From positions 52,929,186 to 52,993,185 of the forward strand of contig OW121741.1 of NCBI GenBank assembly GCA_933228675.1: 64,000 nt of DNA, in the 5' to 3' direction. A program made the position numbers and the translations under genes. The notes under the pieces are model-generated. The model worked only from the letters and a program-made list of their open reading frames with translations. It had not been told where the DNA came from and made no database searches. This DNA is from Stomorhina lunata. Lineage: Eukaryota > Arthropoda > Insecta > Diptera > Rhiniidae. Below are positions 1 through 8,453 of this stretch, one piece after another. How positions within the stretch are numbered: the stretch's first letter is position 1; each line of letters starts with the position of its first letter.

Positions 1-1
1 T

Positions 2-3000
2 TGGACAGATTATACGGCACTTTCACGACTAAAACATATAGAAGCTAAATGTAAGCAAAATATTAAATTTGGTGATGCTTATCACAAATTTATGAACGAA
101 TATGAAAGCCTAAATCATATGAAAAGGATTGGAGAGTACCCCAATGATTTAGAAATAAATTCTTGTTTTTTACCACATCACGGAGTCTGGAGGGAGAGTA
201 GTTCCACTACAAAGTTAAGAGTGGTGTTTGATGGTAGTTGCAAAAATCGAATGCAGCAGTCTTTAAATGATGAATTGTCGGCCGGACCAGCTCTACAAAA
301 CGATCTACCAACTACGATTACACGATGGAGACGTTTTAAAATTGGCTTTCGTTCTGATTTGGAAAAGATGTTCCGCCAAATCAATGTGATAAGCGATCAT
401 CAAAAGTACCAACAAATTCTATGGCGTCAAGATCCAAATGATGTTATAAACATTTTTAAATTACAAACCGTAACCTACGGAACAACTTGTGCTCCCTTTC
501 TCTCTATGAGAGTATTGCAGCAATTGGCTGAAGATGAAAAAATTAACTATCCGAAGGCGAGTAGAGTTCTAATTTCAGATACGTATGTTGATGACGTCAT
601 CTCGGGCGCTGATAATTGTGATGAAGCAAAGCATTTACAACAACAACTGTGTGAGCTAGTGAGCAAAGGTGGTTTTACGCTTCGAAAGTGGACTTCAAAT
701 AGTAATGAGCTAATGAGTGTTATACCTATTGAGTTGAGAGAGAATAAAGACACATTCGAAATAGGTGAAACAGATAGTGTTAAAGCTCTTGGTCTAGAGT
801 GGAATGTACATTATGACGTATTTTCTTTTAAAATAAACTTTGAACGAAGCGAAAAAATAACAAAAAGAAGTATACTTTCTGATACCGCAAAATTGTACGA
901 CCCATTAGGATGGCTGTCACCAACAACAATAACAGCAAAAATAATGTTACAAAGGTTGTGGTTACTAGGTGTTGATTGGAATGACCCTCTTCCAAAAAAT
1001 TTGATTTCGGAATGGCAAACATATATGAATAATTTAAAAGATCTTGAAATGATTAATATACCAAGGTGGATCGGTTCAGGCAAAACTACTAGAATTGAAT
1101 TACACGGATTTAGTGATTCTTCTACATCAGCTTTTGCAGCCGTGGTTTATAGCAAAATAACTGATAGTAATATGAATTCCAGAGTACATTTAATACAATC
1201 CAAAACAAAGGTTAGTCCTCTGAAAAGGTTGTCTATACCCAGACTAGAGTTATGTGGCGCTACACTGTTGGTTAAATTAATGAGCAAGGTACAAGAGAAA
1301 TTCGATCTTGAAATTGATAGTATAACCTATTGGACTGATAATACTACTGTTTTGTGTTGGATTCGAGGTCAGTCATCAAAATGGACTGTGTACGTTGGTA
1401 ATAGAGTGGCAGAAATTCAGCGTTTTTCTAATGCAAATCAGTGGAAATACGTAGCATCTAGCGAGAACCCTGCCGACTATGCTTCGAGAGGAATACCAGC
1501 CAGCGAACTTGTGAAACACGAAATATGGTGGACAGGCCCTAAATGGTTAAAAAGAAATATAGAAACTTGGCCAGCGCAACCTGTATTAAATTACGAGACA
1601 GAGGAAGAAATGTCGAAATCATACGCCGCATTAAATACTATAGCTTCCAAAGAATGTAGCAGTAATAAATATCCAGATATATTTCAACTCTACTCATCTC
1701 TAGACAAACTGGTTCGCATAACGGCTTATATTAATAGATTTTTTAATAATATAACGGTTCAAAAACAGCAAAAACAAATGTCTGCAGTTAATAAATGTAA
1801 GATGACTGGTTTCCTGACAGCTAGTGAGCAAAGAGAATGTCTTCAAAAACTTATTCGAGTCTCACAAGCGTTTGATTTTCCTGATGAAATACAAGAGCTA
1901 CGTAAATATGGCAAATTATCAGTCAACAATCATCTGTCGCGTTTATGTCCTTTTATTGATTCTGAGAATATATTAAGAGTAGGAGGTCGCCTTCAAAATT
2001 CCGATTTAGATTATTCCTCAAAACATCCAATTTTGCTTAAAAAACAGAACCCATTGTCAATCCTTATATTTACAGATGCTCATATAAAAACGTTACATGG
2101 ATCTCTTTTACTAATGCAATCATATGTGGCAAGAAAGTACTGGATCCTCAGCGGTCGAAATATTGCCAAACAAGTCGTACGATGCTGCGTCAAATGTTTT
2201 AAGTACAACGCGAAGGCTTCGCAGCAAATGATGGGTAACTTGCCGAGTGTATGTTTAACACCAACTCGGCCATTTAAGCATAGCGGTGTCGATTACGCAG
2301 GCCCTATAACTATAAAGCAGTCAACGTCCAGAAATTCCGTTACAACAAAAGGCTACATATGTTTCTTCATCTGTATGGCTACTAAAGCACTTCACTTAGA
2401 AGCCGTCACAAGTTTATCCACCGAATCGTTCATGGCAGCATTCCGGAGATTTACGTCACGTAGAGGTATGTGTAGTGACCTCTACTCAGATTGCGGAACA
2501 AACTTTATTGGTGCCAGCAAGGAGCTACGGATTATTTACAACCGCAATAAAGCCTCACTCCCTGAAGATCTGCAGGAAATACTGGCAATAGATGGTACCA
2601 AATGGCACTTCATACCTCCCGCTACACCAAATTTTGGAGGACTTTGGGAGGCTGGTGTTAAGTCTACCAAGTATCACCTTAAACGCCAGCTAGACACCAA
2701 AGTAGTTACCTATGAGGAACTAAGCACTCTTCTTGCTCAAATCGAGAGCTGCTTAAACTCTAGGCCCTTGTGCCCTTTAAGCAATGATCCAACGGATGCT
2801 AGTGCGTTAACCCCGTCACATTTCCTGATCGGAGAAGCTTCAAATTGTTTACCGGATGAAGACTTAATAGACTGCAATATTGACAGACTTACCAGATGGA
2901 AGGCCATCCAAAAAATGAAGCAACATTTCTGGCAACGTTGGAAAAGTGAGTGGTTAAGTCGCCTACAGTCTAGACCGAAATGGTTGAAGCCTACTAAAAA

Positions 3001-3268
3001 CACAAAAATTGGAGATCTGGTCCTTATCTTTGATGAACGTTGTCCCCCAGGACAGTGGCCATTAGCTCGTGTGAAGGAAGTGCATCCTGGTAAAGATGGA
3101 ATTGTAAGAGTAGTTACACTACAATCCCGCGATAAGGTGTTCCAGCGACCAGTATCTAAAATTGCTTATTTGCCTTCCGATGAAGATTTTGAGAAGCTAC
3201 GACAACACAACTCAATAAAGAACAGATGTTCTTGGAGGGGGAGAATGTTGGAGACAATATTATATTAA
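2..3268 (+). CDS. pol: BEL/Pao Pol polyprotein, C-terminal part (RT-RNase H-integrase)
   Basis: This is the partial polyprotein that copies retrotransposon RNA into DNA and integrates it. The frame is open to the window edge; the first Met is at 92 and residues are numbered from it, but this is not the true start. Seen in order: reverse transcriptase with Asp89 (SDLEKMF) and the YVDD box at 165-168; RNase H with Asp342, Glu386 (RLELCGA) and Asp416 (YWTDN); an integrase HHCC zinc site (His664, His669, Cys699, Cys702); an integrase core with Asp734, Asp800 and Glu853 (GGLWEAGV); and a C-terminal domain of DUF5641 type at about 972-1030. All catalytic residues I can place are present. The frame ends 23 bases inside the LTR, which is common in this group. 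Any protease domain would lie upstream of the window. Confidence 0.93.
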   Translation, partial: WTDYTALSRLKHIEAKCKQNIKFGDAYHKFMNEYESLNHMKRIGEYPNDLEINSCFLPHHGVWRESSSTTKLRVVFDGSCKNRMQQSLNDELSAGPALQNDLPTTITRWRRFKIGFRSDLEKMFRQINVISDHQKYQQILWRQDPNDVINIFKLQTVTYGTTCAPFLSMRVLQQLAEDEKINYPKASRVLISDTYVDDVISGADNCDEAKHLQQQLCELVSKGGFTLRKWTSNSNELMSVIPIELRENKDTFEIGETDSVKALGLEWNVHYDVFSFKINFERSEKITKRSILSDTAKLYDPLGWLSPTTITAKIMLQRLWLLGVDWNDPLPKNLISEWQTYMNNLKDLEMINIPRWIGSGKTTRIELHGFSDSSTSAFAAVVYSKITDSNMNSRVHLIQSKTKVSPLKRLSIPRLELCGATLLVKLMSKVQEKFDLEIDSITYWTDNTTVLCWIRGQSSKWTVYVGNRVAEIQRFSNANQWKYVASSENPADYASRGIPASELVKHEIWWTGPKWLKRNIETWPAQPVLNYETEEEMSKSYAALNTIASKECSSNKYPDIFQLYSSLDKLVRITAYINRFFNNITVQKQQKQMSAVNKCKMTGFLTASEQRECLQKLIRVSQAFDFPDEIQELRKYGKLSVNNHLSRLCPFIDSENILRVGGRLQNSDLDYSSKHPILLKKQNPLSILIFTDAHIKTLHGSLLLMQSYVARKYWILSGRNIAKQVVRCCVKCFKYNAKASQQMMGNLPSVCLTPTRPFKHSGVDYAGPITIKQSTSRNSVTTKGYICFFICMATKALHLEAVTSLSTESFMAAFRRFTSRRGMCSDLYSDCGTNFIGASKELRIIYNRNKASLPEDLQEILAIDGTKWHFIPPATPNFGGLWEAGVKSTKYHLKRQLDTKVVTYEELSTLLAQIESCLNSRPLCPLSNDPTDASALTPSHFLIGEASNCLPDEDLIDCNIDRLTRWKAIQKMKQHFWQRWKSEWLSRLQSRPKWLKPTKNTKIGDLVLIFDERCPPGQWPLARVKEVHPGKDGIVRVVTLQSRDKVFQRPVSKIAYLPSDEDFEKLRQHNSIKNRCSWRGRMLETILY
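3234..3245 (+). promoter_or_regulatory. polypurine tract of the BEL element
   Basis: A run of twelve purines (GGAGGGGGAGAA) lies immediately before the TGTTGG start of the LTR. In LTR elements this site primes plus-strand DNA synthesis. Its exact abutment to TG fixes the left LTR boundary. It overlaps the end of the pol frame. Confidence 0.85.
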
Positions 3269-3817
3269 ATTATTTTCATTCACTAGTTTCCTACAGGGCA
3301 ATAATAATTAATGATCATTTATTTCATTTATTTTAAAATCGCATAATATAATATACATATGCATGTATGTACTATTGCAGTAACTAAAATCAGTCGCTCA
3401 CACAAAAAAATAGAGCATAATTATTTATGATCGTAATTACCAAAAATTCTCATAACTGGTGCTTTTTTTTGTTATATTTAAATTCTATTATTTATCCCTT
3501 CAATTCTTTTTGTATTTAAATACTTATTATGTGTAACGGTGAGATTTATACATAATAACTTTTCTTGAATATTCTGCCTTATTGCAGAACAATATTAAAA
3601 TTTTTGGACACTTGATTTAAAACCTTGCGATTGTGAAGATAAAATTAAAATCTGCCGTGCTGCATTTATTCTTTTTTCATTATAAAAAAAATCTAAAAAC
3701 TTTGATTTGTAATCTGCCGTGCTGCATTATTTTGTACAAATAAAGCAATCTTTGCTGCTTAATAAAATATTGAATTTTAAATTGAAATCAAAGTGAAGTT
3801 TGATTATTTCTCATACA
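3246..3817 (+). repeat. 3' LTR of the BEL element (572 bp)
   Basis: The LTR begins TGTTGG directly after the polypurine tract and ends ...TACA, giving TG...CA termini. The right end is fixed by the return of Transib sequence at 3818. It is AT-rich, with AATAAA at 3739-3744 and 3761-3766 as candidate polyadenylation signals. A 17-bp word starting ATCTGCCGTGC occurs twice, at 3650-3666 and 3712-3728. The 5' LTR is not in the window, so LTR identity and insertion age cannot be read here. Confidence 0.85.
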
Positions 3818-5371
3818 ACCTGTTATATCAGATGTAGTTTCGGGATCCAAAAAGAATCTTCTTGCGGTATTGCCATCGTTTGTATTGCCTGATCCTTGTT
3901 TTGGTTGATCTATAATTAAGCCGTGTTTGAGAAATGCATCTTGAACTTGTTTCTTTTTCAATTTTCTTTTCTCTTTGTTGGTGTCATTATTTCTTACTGA
4001 TCCTGAAGATCCGAAGTCCAAAAATTAGCTAATTTTCAGTATGTGTTCCATAAATCTTATTCTCGTATGTAGCGGTGATAATCCAAATTCAAATGCATCA
4101 ATACTATCTAGTGACTTTGTAGGTTCTTGGTTTAACTGACTTGATGTTGCTTTACATATAATACAGCTGGATGAAGCTTTTGTATCAGTCAAAGCCTGGG
4201 CAGTTTTTCCGTCTATCATTGAAAGTATTAATTGATAATTCAATTTAATAGTATGTTCATCTATCTCTAACTCTAATGGCTTTAGTGTTGAAATTTGAGC
4301 TCTGATGTCACTTATTTCATTCTTAATGGTATCATGAGTTTCCTTTTTAAATTCAAATTTTATTGGTCTGCAGTACTTCGTGGACGATGGAGTATGATTT
4401 TTCCAAATAAAATTTGTTTGCATTGTGCTGGACGAAGGTTCCGAGTCATCTAAGTTTTTTATTAATCGCAATGGCACAAATGACACCATGAACATATCTG
4501 TGTCAGAAATATCTTCACATAAAAATTGTTTATATTGTTTTTGTCCTGAAGATCCATCGCATCCCCATTTACAAAAGAGAGTTAAATTGCAGTTTCCATG
4601 TTTTTTTAAATCACTTCCTTTAAGTGATTGCAGCAAACTTTCAGCTGTATGATCAATTAGAGCTTGCAGTTGTACCTGTGCAGAAATTGGTGTGATTTTC
4701 ATAGATTCCTTTGGAGGATAGCACTCCTTTTTAGCTGCAATTATGTGATGATATGACGGGTATAAATTTAAGCCTTTTTCGATCGCACGCAATCTGAGTT
4801 GAGTATACTGGTGTTTTGTTAGCTTTAAATCCAGAAATAATGCAAGTGCTTCCTCGTTTGTAAACTGTTTTTCCTCGTTTGGTGTTGGAATGCTTTTAAG
4901 AACCCGTTTTGTTCTCACCGGACTAGCAGAAAGGACTTTCTGAATGATATCCACTTTCGCTAATTGTTTTTCTGATCGAAGTTTATGCAGAAAACTATCT
5001 TTAATGTTTTCACACCCGATTTCTTAATTTAAATTCTTCAGTTTTCGTCTCTTAGATCTATCGCTACAGTTATCTAACGGTTTTTGTGGTCTTCCACAAC
5101 TCCCATCATTTGTTGTTTCTGAAATGATCTGGATACGGAGTTCACCTTCTAACCAATTCGCAAAGCGCTTGTAAAATTTACGTTTACTAAAGTCAACTTC
5201 CTTGTAGTATCTATTCAATGTTTTGACGAAATTAGATACTTTGTTTTTTATTTCCAGTTGTGTTTCAATGTAGATACTATTTATATTCAGTTTTGTTTGA
5301 ATATGGCTTAGAACACCATCTTTATTTTTAAAATATTCTTCGGCCAATTCTTTATAGCTGAAAGTCTCCAT
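3818..5371 (-). pseudogene. T1: Transib/RAG1-like transposase, cut by the BEL LTR
   Basis: This is the first visible copy of the array's Transib transposase. Its C-terminal quarter is missing because the BEL LTR replaces everything after the residues ...TTSDITG; the next nine codons of the open frame are LTR sequence. Two stops break the rest. A copy-specific TAA at 4025-4027 arises where the other copies encode Tyr-Asp (TATGAT has become TAATTT), and the TAA at 5024-5026 is shared by all copies. The N-terminal piece at 5024-5371 (115 codons, ATG) carries the GRPQK motif. The missing half should lie left of the BEL 5' LTR, outside the window. Confidence 0.88.
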
Positions 5372-5527
5372 ATTTTAATTTAGCCGAAAATAATGTACTT
5401 TTAAAGAGCTTTGAAATAAAACTTCCAAATATTTATCAAACTTTTTAAATCGAATACTTGTTCTAAACTAAACATTTATTTCCAAATTATTGTCCTTATA
5501 TCATGCTTTGATATTATTATACTCTAC

Positions 5528-5965
5528 CTAGGTAGCTGTCCATAAAATCAAATGGAAATTTGTACCTGTTAAAATTCATCCTGTATTTCACTGAAAGATA
5601 TTTTAAAAATTTTTTCATGGAATTTTTAAAATGCAGTGAATAAATTTAGGAAGTTTTATTTAATGTCATAAAACACCAATTATAATAATTTTTAAGTATA
5701 ATAAAACCCTTTAACGCTGATGAGTAACAGGCTAGGTAACATTTCTTAAAAAATGGAAAATTTTAACTGTTAAAATTTATTCTGTACTTTACTGAAATAC
5801 ATTTTAAAGGTTTTTTCCCTATAATTTTTAGCAGGTAATTGAAATATCTGTGCAAAATGAAATATTTTCAAAATTCTTTGAAAAATTCCCTAATAAATTC
5901 AGGGAAGTTTTTTTTTAAGATACCAACCATTTGAATAAAAATTTAAACCACTAATAACTTTCCTC
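5528..5965. repeat. diverged direct-repeat dimer, ~200-bp period
   Basis: Two related blocks start near 5528 and 5731. Matching landmarks recur in the same order: CTAGGTA; GGAAA followed by an ACTGTTAAAATT-type word (5554 and 5755); CTGTA with an ACTGAAA stretch; a T-rich run; AATAAATT with AGG and GAAGTTTT; then ACCA. The blocks differ at many positions, so this duplication is much older than the 5-kb array, in which every unit carries the pair. Confidence 0.65.
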
Positions 5966-6088
5966 TTATTGAAATAACTGTCTGCAATTTGTATTTATGA
6001 CAGTGAATGATTTCTAAAATAATTTTACTAGTAATTTTGATAGAATTTTGCTTGTAAAAATGTTGAGTATTTTCATTAAAATAAAAAA

Positions 6089-6146
6089 GTGTTCTACGGG
6101 CGGGTCCGGGCGGTTGCAAAAGTATATATAGGCTTAAAGGGAACAC
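6089..6146 (+). promoter_or_regulatory. GC-rich patch with TATA-like run, flanked by GTGTTC/GAACAC
   Basis: A local GC-rich stretch (ACGGGCGGGTCCGGGCGG) stands out in very AT-rich DNA. It is followed by TATATATA at 6123-6130. Six-base inverted arms GTGTTC (6089-6094) and GAACAC (6141-6146) bracket it. It lies between the divergent transposase genes, where a promoter could sit. Promoter function is only a guess. The patch recurs in every unit. Confidence 0.3.
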
Positions 6147-6556
6147 TCTTGGCTTTCTTTGGGTGGTTTCGATTTTTGTTTCCATTTGTTTCTTTAAAAG
6201 TTATACACTACTTGAAATTTTATGAGTATATGGTGATTTTAAATTTTTTACATAACACCTTAACTACAAATTATACAGGGTGCGCAAATACCATTTGTTA
6301 AAACCAACAGTCCACCCAACATAACAAAAAAAAACCGCAGCCCATTAGCATTAATAGTTTTCAAGAAATCGTAATTAATATGAGATCAAAAATTAAAATT
6401 TTTCTTTCATTTCTAAATTAACCAAAATTCCTTGTCTTTAGCAGCATGCCACGCCCACTACAGCGAATATTCTTTAAAAATCGCAAAAATTTTCAATAAA
6501 ACCAAATGCAAAAAATTTATAACCGAATCATATTTTCAATAACTTACCTTATTTTA

Positions 6557-6620
6557 AAACAAGTAAGAGTGGTATATTCGGCTATGCCGAATCTTGGATA
6601 CCCTTCACCAATGGTGTTCC
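6557..6620 (+). repeat. dispersed-repeat-like segment with perfect hairpin
   Basis: ATTCGGC-TAT-GCCGAAT at 6576-6592 is a perfect inverted repeat with 7-bp arms and a 3-base loop. It is preceded by AAAACAAGTAAGAGTGG and followed by CTTGGATACCCTTCACC. I recall closely similar words dispersed in genomes of higher flies, which would make this the remnant of another element. That recollection is unverified here. The segment is conserved in all units. Confidence 0.45.
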
Positions 6621-6774
6621 AAAAGTAAAGTACAACATCGTAAGAATATATTGATAATTATATATTTTCTGTTTACTGACTTAGTTGAGCCCCACACAAA
6701 TGCTTCATATGTATATTTATTTTCTTTTGTTCATACTAAATGTAATTCCTAGCAATATTTGGTTATACTAGTAA

Positions 6775-6798
6775 AAGGTGGCGCAAAAGTAATCCTCC
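6775..6798 (+). repeat. candidate left terminal repeat of the mariner element
   Basis: The stretch AGGTGGCGCAAAAGTAATCC lies about 100 bp before the transposase frame, next to a TA-rich flank. Length, position and wording fit a terminal inverted repeat of a mariner-like element. I could not find the reverse complement downstream of the transposase in any unit. The right end appears to be lost, so the element would be immobile even with a source of transposase. Confidence 0.5.
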
Positions 6799-6836
6799 TA
6801 TCAGAAAATGCTCTAAATTTTGCGATTGGCCCCTAA

Positions 6837-6855
6837 TGTCAATTCTGTTTTGACA
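6837..6855. repeat. small inverted repeat before the mariner frame
   Basis: TGTCAA (6837-6842) and TTGACA (6850-6855) form 6-bp arms around a 7-base loop, about 40 bp before the transposase frame. It lies inside the mariner 5' untranslated region and could be a subterminal transposase-binding site. No function is shown. It is present in all full units. Confidence 0.35.
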
Positions 6856-6894
6856 TTTGTGTAGTAAACACTTGCAAAATACATGTAATAAACA

Positions 6895-8010
6895 TTGTTA
6901 CTATACACTGCTCCAGAACGCGGAATATTGGTGACTATTTATTTGAACAATAATCGGTCGGTGACTTTGGCACAACGTGAATTTCGTCGCAGATTTCCTG
7001 GCCGTCCAACGCCTAATGGTGAAATACTGCGACGTTTAGCCGCTCGCCTCGAAGAGACTGGCACAACACGAGATGCTGCCAGACGTGGCAGACCCCGGAG
7101 TCACCGTTCTGTAGAGAATATTGCTGCTGTAACCGAGGATGTCATGGAAGCGCCGTCGACATCGACCAGACGACGTGCCACGCAAATGGGTATCAGTCGA
7201 CGGTCTTTGCAGCGAATTTTGGTAAAAGATTTGAAGATGTTTCCGTACAAAGTCCAGACGGTGCATCAGCTGTTAGCTGCTGACCGCCAATCGCGTCTAA
7301 CATACGCTCAAGCCATTCTTAATCACCACCAAGAGGAAGATGATTTTTCATCAAAAATAATCATGAGTGATGAGGCCCATTTCCATCTTAGCGGGTACGT
7401 AAATAAGCAAAATTTACGTGAAAATCCGCGTGTAACCCACGAAGAGCCACTACACTCGCTCAAAGTCACTGTATGGTGTGCTGTTTTCGCTGGAGGAGTC
7501 ATCGGACCTTTTTTCTTCGAAACGGTTATTGTGAATGGTGAGCGCTACAGAGCAATGATTAACGAGTTCCGTTTGCCGCAACTTGATGAATTGGGATTGG
7601 AAAACATGTTCCAACAGGACGGTGCAACGGCACATACTGCACGTGCCACAACCGATATGCTGAAGGATGCATTTCCCGGGCGCCTAATCTTCCGTTTTGG
7701 CGATTTGCACTGGCCAGCAAGATCGCCTGATTTGACCGCTGCAGACTTCTTTTTGTGGGGCTTTTTGAAGTCGCGGGTTTATGTCAACAAGCCTCAGACT
7801 CTTGCAGCTCTTAAAGACAATATCCGTCAAGAATGTGAGGAACTATCGCCGGAAGTTTTGGCCAAAGTGATGGAAAATGCCATAAAAAGGGCTCAAATGA
7901 CAATCAACTGTGACGGCGCACAGTGGTTCAGAATCGTTTTTCATTGGCCAAAACTCTGTAACTTTTTAACTATTAAAGATTTAGTAGTTCTTTTTTTAAT
8001 CAATAGATAA
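6895..8010 (+). CDS. M1: rosa-type DD41D Tc1/mariner transposase (longest frame)
   Basis: This is a cut-and-paste DNA transposase frame of 371 codons. Residues ~8-60 form an N-terminal helix-turn-helix region of DUF4817 type. A GRPR-like linker sits at 65-68 (RRGRPRS), and a second helix-turn-helix at about 70-120. The catalytic residues are Asp159 (IIMSDEAHF), Asp242 (QQDGATAH) and Asp284 (LTAADFFLWG). The last two are separated by 41 residues, which places it in the DD41D (rosa) group. The frame starts at TTG with an in-frame TAA two codons upstream. A one-base T insertion into AACATG could have destroyed the ATG, so translation is doubtful. About 20 codons after FRIVFH look like read-through beyond the family's usual C-terminus. 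Confidence 0.85.
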   Translation: MLLYTAPERGILVTIYLNNNRSVTLAQREFRRRFPGRPTPNGEILRRLAARLEETGTTRDAARRGRPRSHRSVENIAAVTEDVMEAPSTSTRRRATQMGISRRSLQRILVKDLKMFPYKVQTVHQLLAADRQSRLTYAQAILNHHQEEDDFSSKIIMSDEAHFHLSGYVNKQNLRENPRVTHEEPLHSLKVTVWCAVFAGGVIGPFFFETVIVNGERYRAMINEFRLPQLDELGLENMFQQDGATAHTARATTDMLKDAFPGRLIFRFGDLHWPARSPDLTAADFFLWGFLKSRVYVNKPQTLAALKDNIRQECEELSPEVLAKVMENAIKRAQMTINCDGAQWFRIVFHWPKLCNFLTIKDLVVLFLINR

Positions 8011-8453
8011 CATCTGTAGCTTTTTCAATTGTAAGTTTTATTAAGATCGGTACAGTGGTTCTTAAGGAATTTAAGCTTGAAATTCAATTTTCGATTTTTT
8101 TCATCTTTATTTTGTTTCAAATCTGCCAACTCATTTTTGACCCACTTCCTCTCAACCGATTTGGCTCAAATTTGGGCCACAAGTCGTCCTTGGATAATAT
8201 TTTGTTATCCTTAGGGTGCCCCCTTTCTCGTTAAGGTATTTACAGTATTTTTATTAGGGTGGCCCTAATTTTAATTTATGCTTAATAATACTTACATATT
8301 ACCTAGTTTTTTTTTTAATAAAAGAATGTAACATAATTTTTCTTTAAATATATATTTATTTGTAGTCATAAATAGATTGTAGATAAATAAAATAATATTT
8401 AATATTGATATTTGTATACTTTATTGCACTCAAATGTTAAATGCAAATTATAA
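8011..8453. repeat. short spacer of unit 1/2 (tail-to-tail)
   Basis: This AT-rich DNA lies between the 3' ends of mariner M1 and Transib T2. It contains a pair of similar words (TTAGGGTGCCCC near 8212 and the near-palindrome TTAGGGTGGCCCTAA at 8254-8268). The central part, around 8090-8270, looks like a remnant of a further unidentified element. I see no coding frame and no mariner right terminal repeat. Confidence 0.6.

Larger units (their letters stand above)
1..3817 (+). mobile_element. BEL/Pao LTR retrotransposon, 3' part (5' end outside window)
   Basis: The element consists of a long pol frame, a polypurine tract and a 3' LTR. The order RT, RNase H, integrase and a conserved C-terminal domain in one frame that runs into the LTR is typical of the BEL/Pao group. 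The right boundary is sharp. Base 3817 ends the LTR with CA, and base 3818 starts sequence identical to the Transib gene of the other array units (ACCTGTTATATC). The element is thus an insertion into the array. The 5' LTR, gag and the start of pol lie left of the window. The absence of stops over more than 3.2 kb suggests a fairly young insertion. Confidence 0.9.
5372..6894. repeat. long spacer of unit 1 (reference copy)
   Basis: This AT-rich non-coding stretch lies between the divergent Transib and mariner genes. It holds a diverged direct-repeat pair, a GC-rich patch with a TATA-like run, an A-run, a hairpin motif and the left terminal repeat of mariner, each listed separately. Short frames on both strands around 5943-6301 have no ATG start on the + strand and no recognisable domain, so I do not call them genes. 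No Transib terminal repeat beginning CAC could be found with confidence. Confidence 0.8.

Noticed and set aside
4425..4652. 75-codon + strand frame repeated in every unit, opposite the Transib core
   Set aside because: It is the antisense shadow of the Transib frame. Its conservation only follows that of the recently copied unit.
5943..6301. Open frames of 70-91 codons on + and 80 codons on - around the GC-rich patch in each long spacer
   Set aside because: The + strand frame has no ATG start in line with a signal, its N-terminus changes with A-run length between units and its C-terminus with the 2-bp GC deletion. The two strands overlap each other and no domain is recognisable.
7036..7635. 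Antisense frames of 76 and 61 codons inside the mariner gene
   Set aside because: Shadows of the transposase frame with no features of their own.
8254..8268. TTAGGGTGGCCCTAA as a telomere-like or regulatory palindrome
   Set aside because: A single 6-bp TTAGGG does not make telomeric repeat, and insect telomeres differ. The palindrome is imperfect in the centre and broken in unit 3 without consequence that can be seen.
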